From NCBI GenBank assembly GCA_027080545.1, contig JALWRV010000207.1:1-6199 (forward strand): a stretch of DNA of 6,199 nt, written 5' to 3'. This stretch comes from Parvularculaceae bacterium (GTDB taxonomy: Bacteria; Pseudomonadota; Alphaproteobacteria; Caulobacterales; Parvularculaceae). Shown one piece after another: positions 1 through 6,065 of the stretch. Within the stretch, counting starts at the first letter, position 1, and each line of letters begins with the position of its first letter. Position numbers and translations under genes: made by a program. The notes below the pieces were generated by a model, which saw only the letters and a list, made by a program, of their open reading frames with translations, was not told the origin of the DNA and searched no databases.

Positions 1-702
1 GCCGAGCCTAGCGCTTTGGCCAGACCCTCTTTGAAATCGGTGGACCCGTGGACCGTATTGGAGCGGTTGGATCATGAACGCGCGGCCATTGGGTTCTATT
101 TCTCGGGCCATCCGCTTGATGATTATCTTAACCGTCTGACTAAAAACCCGCCAACCCGCATCAGCGATCTGGAAGAGGTGATCCCACCATCGGGTAAGGT
201 ATCACTCAATCTGGCAGGAGTCGTTCGTGCGATCAATCAGCGGCGTTCTAAAGCCGGTAAGCCATTTGCTTGGGTAGAGCTGTCAGACCCCAGCGGCGAG
301 GTGGAAATAACGGTTTTTTCCGAAACCCTGACAGTAGCGCGCGACCTGTTAGAGCCAGGTCAGCTGGTTTGGCTTTCGGTCAAGGGGGAGCGCTATGAGG
401 GTAGCGTGCGCGTGACTGGTGAGGTGGTGCGCTCTCTAGATGAAATCGCCGCGCCAAAAGGCACCGGGCTGCGGATAGAAGTGGCCAATGCGGTGGCAAT
501 TGAGGGGGTCAAGCGGCGGCTGAGGGATGTGGGCGGTGCAGACGCAGCAAAGGCGGCCCATGGCTATGCCAGCCTGGTGATGTTTTTGCCGGAAATAGGC
601 TGTGAAGTGACAATCAATCTGCCACAAAAGGTGAAAGCCAGTCCGGCGATGCGGAGCGCCTTGAAGCTGATTGAGGGGGTAACGGCGGTAGAGCTGGTAT
701 AG
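1..702 (+). CDS. dnaE: DNA polymerase III subunit alpha, C-terminal part (5' end outside window)
   Basis: This is the last 233 residues of the replicative DNA polymerase catalytic subunit; the reading frame is open from the first base, so the gene begins upstream of the window. The catalytic PHP and polymerase domains are not visible. Visible residues 16-42 carry the conserved stretch with the FYFSGHPLDDY motif that precedes the OB-fold in DnaE. Residues about 66-148 match the OB-fold, which binds single-stranded template, including the FAWVELSDPSGEVE segment. Residues about 155-233 correspond to the C-terminal domain that in the family contacts the tau subunit of the clamp loader. It ends with TAG at 700-702. 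It belongs to the DnaE1 type rather than PolC or the error-prone DnaE2/ImuC, judged from the FYFSGHPLD motif and the full C-terminal tail; the DnaE1/DnaE2 distinction is inferred. No convincing terminator follows immediately. Confidence 0.96.
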   Translation, partial: AEPSALARPSLKSVDPWTVLERLDHERAAIGFYFSGHPLDDYLNRLTKNPPTRISDLEEVIPPSGKVSLNLAGVVRAINQRRSKAGKPFAWVELSDPSGEVEITVFSETLTVARDLLEPGQLVWLSVKGERYEGSVRVTGEVVRSLDEIAAPKGTGLRIEVANAVAIEGVKRRLRDVGGADAAKAAHGYASLVMFLPEIGCEVTINLPQKVKASPAMRSALKLIEGVTAVELV

Positions 703-791
703 GCTCAGGCTAAATTGCACTATTTTACCTGAATTTCCCCTGTTTAAGCGAAAAATCGGTTGATAGAGGGGCGGTTTTGCCCTAGGGAGCA

Positions 792-815
792 GCCCATCAC
801 ACACATGGGCGTTTT
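792..815 (+). promoter_or_regulatory. Perfect hairpin in rpsB leader, attenuator-like
   Basis: GCCCAT (792-797) and ATGGGC (805-810) form a perfect 6-bp stem with a 7-nt CACACAC loop, followed by GTTTT (811-815). The form resembles a weak intrinsic terminator: the stem is short and there are only four T. It could be the end of the dnaE transcript, an attenuator before rpsB, or a protein-binding hairpin. It lies 71 nt before the rpsB start. Confidence 0.4.
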
Positions 816-865
816 CCCGGTGCTGTCCCGAACAAGAGGGCGGCCCAGCCCATGGAGGAAAAACC

Positions 866-870
866 GAGGA
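866..870 (+). promoter_or_regulatory. Ribosome binding site of rpsB
   Basis: GAGGA lies 11 nt before the ATG at 882. It supports starting S2 at the MALPEF residues, which match the family's usual N-terminus, rather than at the in-frame ATG at 852, which lacks a well-placed Shine-Dalgarno sequence and would add ten residues not typical of S2. Confidence 0.65.
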
Positions 871-881
871 GTATTTGCGAG

Positions 882-1703
882 ATGGCTCTGCCAGAATTTT
901 CTATGCGCCAATTGCTGGAAGCAGGCGTTCACTTTGGTCACCAAACACAACGCTGGAATCCGAAAATGAAACCATACATTTTCGGCGAGCGAAATGGTAT
1001 CCACATTATTGACTTATCAAAGACAGTGCCGATGCTTCATCAGGCCTTGGTCAAGGTTCGTGATGCGGTTGCCGGTGGCGGTCGTGTTTTGTTTGTTGGC
1101 ACCAAGCGCCAAGCCCATGCCCCGATTGCTGAGGCGGCGAGCCGTTGTGCGCAATATTATATGAACTCACGTTGGCTCGGTGGTACCTTGACCAATTGGC
1201 AAACCATTTCCAATTCGATCAAGCGCCTCCGCCAAATCGAAGAAATTTTAGAGACCGGATCTGCTGGCCTGACGAAAAAAGAATTGCTGCAATTGACCCG
1301 CGAGAAAACAAAACTCGACGCGTCTCTTGGTGGTATTCGCGATATGGGCGGCTTGCCGGATTTGTTGTTTGTTATCGACGTGAAAAAAGAAGCTATTGCC
1401 ATTAAAGAAGCTAAAAATCTTGGTATTCCCGTGGTTGCTGTCGTCGATACAAATTGTGATCCAGATAATATAGACTTTATCATTCCCGGGAATGATGACG
1501 CTTCACGGGCCATTGCGCTTTATGCCAATCTGGTTGCGGATGCGGTGATTGATGGCATTGGTGAAAGCCAAGCGGCGATGGGTGTTGATATTGGGGCGAT
1601 GGAAGATGCCCCGATTGAAATGGCTGTCAGTGAAGTTGTAGGTGAAGTTGCAAGCGAAGAAGTCGCTGACGCGGCAAGCAGCGAAGCCCCCGCACAATCT
1701 TAA
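882..1703 (+). CDS. rpsB: 30S ribosomal protein S2
   Basis: S2 (273 aa) is a small-subunit protein that sits between the head and body of the 30S particle on the solvent side and is needed for S1 binding. The N-terminal family motif is at residues 12-20 (LEAGVHFGH) followed by RWNPKM. YYMNSRWLGGTLTNW is at 92-106, and the second S2 signature begins at PDLLFVIDVKKEA (159-171). The central coiled-coil helices fall at about 110-145. Length is somewhat above the E. coli protein (about 240 aa) because of an Ala/Glu-rich acidic tail from about residue 239 to the end. The start at 882 is chosen from the conserved MALPEF N-terminus and the GAGGA at 866-870. It is followed by tsf after 133 nt, the common rpsB-tsf pairing. 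A leader with possible secondary structure lies upstream, so autoregulation by S2 is plausible but not shown. Confidence 0.99.
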   Translation: MALPEFSMRQLLEAGVHFGHQTQRWNPKMKPYIFGERNGIHIIDLSKTVPMLHQALVKVRDAVAGGGRVLFVGTKRQAHAPIAEAASRCAQYYMNSRWLGGTLTNWQTISNSIKRLRQIEEILETGSAGLTKKELLQLTREKTKLDASLGGIRDMGGLPDLLFVIDVKKEAIAIKEAKNLGIPVVAVVDTNCDPDNIDFIIPGNDDASRAIALYANLVADAVIDGIGESQAAMGVDIGAMEDAPIEMAVSEVVGEVASEEVADAASSEAPAQS

Positions 1704-1836
1704 AACCGTGATGCCTATCCTTTAAAAGCTCACCCTTAAAAGTTCATTGGCTGGGTGGTTCTTAAAAAAAATTGGCCCGGCGGTCGCGCCGAAAAAGCGC
1801 GGTCGAGGCCTGAACAGATAAATCAGGAGTTATAAA
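1704..1836 (+). promoter_or_regulatory. rpsB-tsf spacer with G+C hairpin and short repeats
   Basis: The 133-nt spacer contains a perfect CGGCG/CGCCG stem (1778-1782 with 1787-1791, loop GTCG) followed by five A rather than T, so it is not a classical terminator on the + strand. CGCGC (1785-1789) can pair instead with GCGCG (1797-1801), which gives a competing hairpin. GCGGTCG is repeated at 1780-1786 and 1799-1805. Upstream, TTAAAAGCTCA (1722-1732) and TTAAAAGTTCA (1736-1746) form a near-perfect direct repeat with a 14-nt period. An A8 run is at 1764-1771. The hairpin may stabilise or process the rpsB-tsf message. AGGAG at 1825-1829 is the tsf ribosome binding site, 7 nt before its ATG. Confidence 0.45.
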
Positions 1837-2778
1837 ATGGCTGCTATTACAGCTGCATTAGTGAAAGAATTACGCGAAAAAACCGGCGCTGGCATGATGG
1901 ATTGCAAAGCGGCCCTTAAAGAAAATGATGGCGATATGGAAGCCGCTGTCGATTGGTTGCGTAAAAAAGGCCTCTCCAAAGCGGCCAAAAAAGCGGGCCG
2001 CACGGCTGCTGATGGACTGGTGGCGGTTAAAGTTGCCGAGGCGGGCAATGGGGCCGAAGGGGTTTTGGTTGAAGTGAATGCAGAAACCGACTTTGTCGCG
2101 CGCAATGAAGTGTTTCAAAAAATGGTTGGCGAAATTGCCAATCAAGCACTGGCGGTCAAAGGTGATGTTGAGGCTCTGCGCAAAGCCACCTATCCGGGTG
2201 GGGACAAATCTGTCGATGAACATATCGCTGAAATGGTTGGCCAAATTGGCGAGAATATGAGCCTGCGTCGCGCGGGCTATGTTAGCGTCGATGACGGGGT
2301 TGTTGTTTCTTATGTGCATACACAAATCACCGATAATATGGGCAAGATTGGTGTGTTGGTGGCCTTGAAATCAGGCGGTGATAAAGCTGTCTTGAATGGG
2401 CTTGGTCGCCAAATTGCTATGCATGTGGCGGCATCTCGCCCCTTGGCTTTGACGGTCGATGATCTGGATTCGACCTTGGTTGAGCGTGAAAAATCGGTTC
2501 TTGCGGATCAGGCCCGCGCCTCAGGCAAGCCGGAAGCAATCATTGAAAAAATGGTCGAAGGGCGCTTGCGCAAATATTACGAAGAAACGGTTTTAATGGA
2601 ACAGATTTTCGTCATGGATAATGAAACCAAGATCGGCAAGCTGGTTGAAAACGCCAAAAATGATGCGGGCGCGCCGGTAGAGCTTGTCGGGTTTGTCCGC
2701 ATGGAGCTTGGTGAAGGTATTGAGCAAGATAATGGCGATGATTTTGCCGCCGAAGTTGCGGCCATGGCCAAAGGTTAA
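1837..2778 (+). CDS. tsf: Translation elongation factor Ts
   Basis: EF-Ts (313 aa) is the cytosolic nucleotide exchange factor that releases GDP from EF-Tu so that it can reload with GTP. Residues 1-55 form the UBA-like N-terminal domain with the first signature, LREKTGAGMMDCKAAL (12-27). The second signature, VEVNAETDFVARN (78-90), includes the Asp85-Phe86 pair that corresponds to the E. coli DF pair inserted near the EF-Tu magnesium site. The core subdomains follow, including MHVAA (195-199). The C-terminal segment contains the family's EQIFVMD-type motif at 255-261. Length is typical of alphaproteobacterial EF-Ts. The ATG at 1837 is preceded by a clear AGGAG at 1825-1829. It is probably cotranscribed with rpsB. 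A strong stem-loop 30 nt after the stop probably ends the unit. Confidence 0.99.
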   Translation: MAAITAALVKELREKTGAGMMDCKAALKENDGDMEAAVDWLRKKGLSKAAKKAGRTAADGLVAVKVAEAGNGAEGVLVEVNAETDFVARNEVFQKMVGEIANQALAVKGDVEALRKATYPGGDKSVDEHIAEMVGQIGENMSLRRAGYVSVDDGVVVSYVHTQITDNMGKIGVLVALKSGGDKAVLNGLGRQIAMHVAASRPLALTVDDLDSTLVEREKSVLADQARASGKPEAIIEKMVEGRLRKYYEETVLMEQIFVMDNETKIGKLVENAKNDAGAPVELVGFVRMELGEGIEQDNGDDFAAEVAAMAKG

Positions 2779-2808
2779 AAGGGCTAAATAAGGGCCAACA
2801 ATGTGATC

Positions 2809-2848
2809 AAAGGGGCTGTTGCGCACATAAGGGCGGGCAGCCCCTTTT
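2809..2848 (+). terminator. Probable intrinsic terminator after tsf
   Basis: AAAGGGGCTG (2809-2818) and CAGCCCCTTT (2838-2847) form a perfect 10-bp stem with a 19-nt loop, and the 3' arm ends in TTTT (2845-2848). Its position 30 nt after the tsf stop fits a terminator for rpsB-tsf. The large loop and the T run, which is short and partly used by the stem, make it less than ideal. An outer inverted repeat, GATCAAA/TTTGATC (2805-2811 with 2866-2872), encloses it. Confidence 0.6.
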
Positions 2849-3065
2849 GCCGAGAGGTGCCTGCTTTTGATCCCGTTCATTCTTTCGGCTGCTTTCCCCC
2901 TCCAGCAAACACTGTCGCCAGATCACCTCGAAACCCTCCCATTTTGGCCATTCTCGGCCTATAGCCTCGGGCTTTGAGCGGTTTTGGACTTTTAGCAGGA
3001 CAGAAACAGGTGTAGGGATTGCGCCGAAGAGGACCATTTTGGCGAATTTTGAGTGAGGCGAGCCA
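2849..3065 (+). promoter_or_regulatory. Upstream region of pyrH; probable promoter and leader
   Basis: If transcription ends after tsf, a promoter for pyrH and the downstream genes should lie here. I see -35-like sequences, TTGAGC (2974-2979) and TTGGAC (2984-2989), but no -10 box at a normal distance, so no promoter is called. CCATTTTGGC occurs twice (2939-2948 and 3034-3043), and GGCC/GGCC (2946-2949 with 2956-2959) can form a small hairpin. A 76-codon open frame on the minus strand crosses the region (2807-3037), but it lacks a ribosome binding site and I do not recognise it. Confidence 0.3.
3055..3058 (+). promoter_or_regulatory. Ribosome binding site of pyrH, supporting the GTG start
   Basis: GAGG is 7 nt before the GTG at 3066. 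An in-frame TGA at 3054-3056 rules out any start further upstream, so the GTG is the only start that keeps the family's normal N-terminus. Confidence 0.6.
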
Positions 3066-3803
3066 GTGAGCAGTGAAACCGGCCCCGAGGGGCTACGCTA
3101 TAAGCGCATATTGTTGAAAATCTCCGGCGAAGCCTTGATGGGGCCTGAGCAATTTGGCCTGCATTTGCCGACCGTGGAAAAGATTGCCAGCGATATTAAA
3201 AAGGGTATCGAAACCGGTACCCAGATGAGCCTGGTGATTGGGGGCGGCAACATATTTCGGGGGCTGTCCATGGCCGCCAACGGCATGGAACGGGCGAGCG
3301 CCGACTATATGGGCATGTTGGCCACGGTGATGAATGCGTTGGCCATGCAAAGCGCCCTAGAGCATATTGGTGTGCAGACGCGGGTCATGTCAGCGATTGA
3401 AATGACCGCCATTTGTGAACCTTATATTCGCCGTCGGGCCTTGCGCCATATGGAGCGGGGGCGGGTGGTTATTTTTGCTGCCGGAACCGGTAATCCGTTT
3501 TTCACGACCGACACGGCTGCCGCTTTGCGTGCGGCGGAAATGGGGTGCGATGCCTTGTTCAAAGGGACACAGGTTGATGGGGTCTATACGGCGGATCCAA
3601 AAACCAACCCGGACGCTAAACGCTATGATCGGCTGACCTATCTTGATGTGTTCAAGCAGGACTTACGGGTGATGGATCAAGCGGCCATTTCTTTGACCCG
3701 AGAAAATGGTATTCCGATTGTGGTGTTTGCATTGGCCCGCCATGGGGGGGTTATTGGCGCCTTGACCGGTGAGGGACGATATACGGAAATATGTAATGAT
3801 TAA
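3066..3803 (+). CDS. pyrH: UMP kinase
   Basis: UMP kinase (245 aa) phosphorylates UMP to UDP with ATP, feeding UTP, CTP and UDP-sugar synthesis. It is a cytosolic homohexamer of the amino acid kinase fold, unrelated to eukaryotic UMP/CMP kinases. Visible motifs are KISGEALMG (18-26, phosphate binding), GGGNIFRG (59-66), Asp80 in the UMP-binding region followed by YMGMLATVMNALAMQ, TGNPFFTTDTAAALRA (141-156), and DGVYTADP (171-178, nucleotide binding). The length fits the family. The start is GTG; an in-frame stop at 3054-3056 excludes a longer protein. Bacterial UMP kinases are usually activated by GTP and inhibited by UTP; the sequence does not decide this here. frr follows after 61 nt, the usual pyrH-frr pairing. 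Confidence 0.99.
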   Translation: MSSETGPEGLRYKRILLKISGEALMGPEQFGLHLPTVEKIASDIKKGIETGTQMSLVIGGGNIFRGLSMAANGMERASADYMGMLATVMNALAMQSALEHIGVQTRVMSAIEMTAICEPYIRRRALRHMERGRVVIFAAGTGNPFFTTDTAAALRAAEMGCDALFKGTQVDGVYTADPKTNPDAKRYDRLTYLDVFKQDLRVMDQAAISLTRENGIPIVVFALARHGGVIGALTGEGRYTEICND

Positions 3804-3833
3804 TTGATCCACCTTGAATGGAGGAAGGATCGA
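3804..3833 (+). other. Hairpin in pyrH-frr spacer
   Basis: TTGATCC (3804-3810) can pair with GGATCGA (3827-3833), giving seven pairs including one T-G, with a 16-nt loop. No T run follows, so it does not look like a terminator. It could stabilise the message or be chance. Confidence 0.3.
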
Positions 3834-3864
3834 GCGACCTATAAAGATGAGGAGTTAGGGTAAA

Positions 3865-4422
3865 ATGGCAGACCAGGAATTGCCGGACTTGAAAGAGCTG
3901 GAACGACGTATGGAAGGGGCGCTCAACGCCCTTAAAACCGAATTTGGCGGTCTGCGCACGGGACGCGCCAGCGCCAATCTGTTGGAGCCGGTGATGGTTT
4001 CCGCTTACGGTTCAGAGATGCCGCTTAATCAGGTAGGCACGGTGAATGTGCCGGAGTCGCGCATGTTGGCGGTGCAGGTATGGGATAAAACCATGGTTGG
4101 GGCGGTTGAAAAAGCCATCCGCGATGCGGGGTTGGGGGTAAACCCGGTTACTGACGGCCAGACGGTGCGGGTGCCCTTGCCGGCCTTGACCGAAGAACGG
4201 CGCAAAGAGCTGGCCAAGCTCGCGGCCAAATATGCTGAAACCGCGCGCATTGCGGTGCGCAATGTGCGTCGGGACGGGATGGAAGCCGTTAAAAAAGCCA
4301 GCGGTAGTTCGGAAGATGAACAAAAGAAATTTTCCGAAGATATTCAAAAGCTCACCGATGTGTGGGTTAAAAAAGTTGATGAGGCGTTGGCCGCTAAAGA
4401 AGAAGAAATTATGCAGGTTTAG
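3865..4422 (+). CDS. frr: Ribosome recycling factor
   Basis: RRF (185 aa, the standard length) works with EF-G and IF-3 to split the post-termination ribosome into subunits and free the mRNA. It folds into an L shape: domain I is a three-helix bundle (residues about 1-30 and 105-185) and domain II is a small beta domain (about 31-104). The conserved RTGRAS is at 31-36, VNVPESRML at 60-68, PLPALTEERRKE at 104-115, and VRNVRRD at 131-137, which contains the Arg residues that contact 23S rRNA in the family. The ATG at 3865 is preceded by GAGGAG (3849-3854, 10 nt away) and AGGG closer in. It lies in the usual place after pyrH, and uppS starts 39 nt downstream with no terminator between. Confidence 0.99.
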   Translation: MADQELPDLKELERRMEGALNALKTEFGGLRTGRASANLLEPVMVSAYGSEMPLNQVGTVNVPESRMLAVQVWDKTMVGAVEKAIRDAGLGVNPVTDGQTVRVPLPALTEERRKELAKLAAKYAETARIAVRNVRRDGMEAVKKASGSSEDEQKKFSEDIQKLTDVWVKKVDEALAAKEEEIMQV

Positions 4423-4450
4423 TGCTGATTTGCCCGTGAGTATCTCTAAT

Positions 4451-4456
4451 GGAAAG
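4451..4456 (+). promoter_or_regulatory. Ribosome binding site of uppS
   Basis: GGAAAG is 5 nt before the ATG at 4462 but only 2 nt before the adjacent in-frame GTG at 4459. This favours the ATG. The site is weak compared with those of tsf and frr. Confidence 0.45.
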
Positions 4457-4461
4457 AAGTG

Positions 4462-5256
4462 ATGAGCAAACCCTCTGGTAAAAGTCAGGCCTCTCTCAGC
4501 CCCCTTGCCAAAGACGGGACTTTGATCACCGCCGACAAGGGGGGTGGGCAAAGGCGCTTGCGCCATGTGGCGATTATCATGGATGGTAATGGTCGGTGGG
4601 CTAAAGCGCGCGGATTGAGCCGCGAGCAGGGGCACAAGGCAGGGGTTGAGGCTGCCCGTGAAACCATGCGGGTGGCGAAAGATCTCGGCCTTTCACACCT
4701 TACCCTTTACAGCTTTTCCACAGAAAACTGGCAGCGGCCGGATTGGGAGGTCTCCTATTTGATGCAGCTCATGAAAGGCTTCATCGAAAAAGACTTACAA
4801 AAGCTGGTGCAAGAAAATATCCGTGTACGGGTGATCGGTGACAGGCAAAACCTGTCTGCGGATCTTCGCCAGATGATCGAGCGGGCAGAATATGAGACGC
4901 GCGAAAATGATGCTTATGTGCTGCAAATTGCCTTTAATTATGGGGCGCGGGATGAAATTGTGCGCGCCGCGCGCCAATTGGCCGAACAGGTTGCAGCCGG
5001 TGTCTTGAAGCCGGAACAAATTAGCGAAGGAACGCTCGCCAGCGTGCTTGATACATCCGATGCCCCGGATCCGGATTTGGTCATTCGCACCAGTGGTGAG
5101 ATGCGCATTTCAAATTTTTTATTATGGCAATCGGCCTATTCGGAATTTGTATTCTTGCAGCAATATTGGCCTGACTTTGATGATCGGGCGTTTCGTGGGG
5201 CTGTGGAGACCTATTTCGAGCGCGAACGGCGTTTCGGTGGGCGGGATCGCGGGTGA
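4462..5256 (+). CDS. uppS: Undecaprenyl diphosphate synthase (cis-prenyltransferase)
   Basis: This enzyme (264 aa) adds IPP units in cis to farnesyl diphosphate to make undecaprenyl diphosphate, the lipid carrier precursor for peptidoglycan and other surface polymers. It acts at the inner face of the cytoplasmic membrane. Residues 35-47 contain the MDGNGRWA motif with catalytic Asp41, equivalent to E. coli Asp26. SFSTENW is at 84-90, NYGARDEI at 159-166, and the family signature IRTSGEMRISNFLLWQ at 208-223, followed by the conserved WPDFD and RERRFGG near the C-terminus. About 33 basic or polar residues before the core make the N-terminus longer than in E. coli. An alternative GTG start (4459) would add one residue. 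The chain length of the product (C55) is inferred from the family and genome context. Its stop overlaps the cdsA start, which suggests translational coupling. Confidence 0.98.
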   Translation: MSKPSGKSQASLSPLAKDGTLITADKGGGQRRLRHVAIIMDGNGRWAKARGLSREQGHKAGVEAARETMRVAKDLGLSHLTLYSFSTENWQRPDWEVSYLMQLMKGFIEKDLQKLVQENIRVRVIGDRQNLSADLRQMIERAEYETRENDAYVLQIAFNYGARDEIVRAARQLAEQVAAGVLKPEQISEGTLASVLDTSDAPDPDLVIRTSGEMRISNFLLWQSAYSEFVFLQQYWPDFDDRAFRGAVETYFERERRFGGRDRG

Positions 5257-6062
5257 CTTCGGATAAGAATCTTCGTTCGCGGATTTTGGCTGCGACTCTT
5301 TTAGTGCCAATAGCGGTGGTGGCCACTTGGTATGGGGGGCGATGGTTTTCGGCATTGGTTACTTTCGGCGGCGTACTGATGGTGTTCGAATGGAGCCGCC
5401 TGTTTGAACGCACGGCTTTTTCTCTCAGCTTTTACGCCTTGACCCTGACCGCGATTATCGCCTTAGGGCTGGCAGCTTATGGAAAATATGAATGGGTCGG
5501 CTGGGCGATTGGCGCAGGAGGGGTTTCTTCGGCCGTCCTTGAATATGTGATGCGCCAGCGCGTGCAATGGGCGGTCATGGGCGCGCTTTATATTATTTTG
5601 CCGTGTGCCATTCTTATTTGGATACGCGAAGCCCATGAGCATGGGCGTTTTATTACGTTTTTCTTGTTTGCCAGCGTGTGGATGACCGATATTGGGGCCT
5701 ATGCCGTTGGCCGTAATGTGGGGGGTAAATTATTGGTGCCCACCCTGTCCCCTAATAAAACATGGTCCGGGGCCATTGGCGGGGTGGTGATTGGCGCTTT
5801 GGCAGCGGTTTTGGTGACCTTTGGTTTTGATAAGAGCATACCTCCCGTGGCGGCGCTATTTATTGGCATCTTGATCGGCATTGTCACCGTTTTGGGCGAT
5901 ATATTCGAATCCGCCATCAAGCGACGTTTTGAGGTTAAAGATGCAAGCGGGCTGATACCCGGCCATGGCGGGCTGCTGGACCGGGTTGACGGGCTTATCT
6001 TTGCTATATTCCTGATGGGGCTGTTCATGCTATTCCATGATATGCGAACGGCGGCGATTTAA
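5253..6062 (+). CDS. cdsA: Phosphatidate cytidylyltransferase (CDP-diacylglycerol synthase)
   Basis: CdsA (269 aa) is an integral inner-membrane enzyme that joins phosphatidic acid and CTP to give CDP-diacylglycerol and diphosphate, the branch point for all major phospholipids. Hydrophobic segments are visible at about 10-26, 32-50, 58-75, 83-97, 105-124, 134-152, 173-191, 196-215 and 246-262. Near the C-terminus the full family signature is present at 220-246: S-x-I-K-R-x4-K-D-x-S then P-x-H-G-G-x2-D-R-x-D. WMTDIGAY (143-150) and LSPNKTWSG (165-173) carry further conserved polar residues thought to bind metal and CTP. The start is GTG, sharing 4 nt (GTGA) with the end of uppS. dxr begins 3 nt after the stop. 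The family contains both CdsA and shorter paralogues; length and motifs fit the housekeeping enzyme. Confidence 0.97.
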   Translation: MTSDKNLRSRILAATLLVPIAVVATWYGGRWFSALVTFGGVLMVFEWSRLFERTAFSLSFYALTLTAIIALGLAAYGKYEWVGWAIGAGGVSSAVLEYVMRQRVQWAVMGALYIILPCAILIWIREAHEHGRFITFFLFASVWMTDIGAYAVGRNVGGKLLVPTLSPNKTWSGAIGGVVIGALAAVLVTFGFDKSIPPVAALFIGILIGIVTVLGDIFESAIKRRFEVKDASGLIPGHGGLLDRVDGLIFAIFLMGLFMLFHDMRTAAI

Positions 6063-6065
6063 CAG

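Larger units (their letters stand above)
703..881 (+). promoter_or_regulatory. dnaE-rpsB intergenic region; candidate structured rpsB leader
   Basis: This 179-nt gap should hold the rpsB promoter and 5' UTR. No clear sigma-70 promoter is visible: TTGCAC at 715-720 resembles a -35 box, but the nearest -10-like TTTAAG (743-748) is 22 nt further on, which is too far. The downstream half is rich in short inverted repeats. AGGG/CCCT (767-770 with 780-783) closes a small hairpin. GGGA+CAG (785-788, 790-792) can pair with CTGTCCC (823-829). Inside that lies CCCAT/ATGGG (793-797 with 805-809). CAGCCCAT occurs twice (790-797 and 846-853). In gammaproteobacteria S2 represses rpsB-tsf through its 5' UTR; that a comparable control acts here is inference only. 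Confidence 0.35.

Noticed and set aside
715..748. TTGCAC ... TTTAAG as an rpsB sigma-70 promoter
   Set aside because: The 22-nt spacer is too long for a normal promoter and the -10 match is weak.
767..783. AGGG/CCCT hairpin as a dnaE terminator
   Set aside because: The stem is only about five pairs with a bulge, and no T run follows.
780..787. CCCTAGGG palindrome as an operator site
   Set aside because: It is eight bases, occurs once, and its halves are better used in the neighbouring hairpins.
436..804. Long minus-strand open frame overlapping the end of dnaE
   Set aside because: It lies mostly opposite a strongly conserved gene, its translation resembles no known family, and it is best explained as the reverse shadow of dnaE coding sequence.
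852..881. In-frame ATG at 852 as an rpsB start adding ten residues
   Set aside because: The extra residues are not typical of S2, the start has no well-placed Shine-Dalgarno sequence, and the ATG at 882 gives the conserved MALPEF N-terminus with GAGGA upstream.
4459..4461. GTG at 4459 as the uppS start
   Set aside because: It is only 2 nt from the GGAAAG site; the ATG directly after it is better spaced. The difference is a single residue, so the choice has little consequence.
4012..4635. 207-codon minus-strand open frame across frr and uppS
   Set aside because: Both genes on the + strand are unmistakable and the minus-strand translation has no recognisable motif; it is a reverse shadow.
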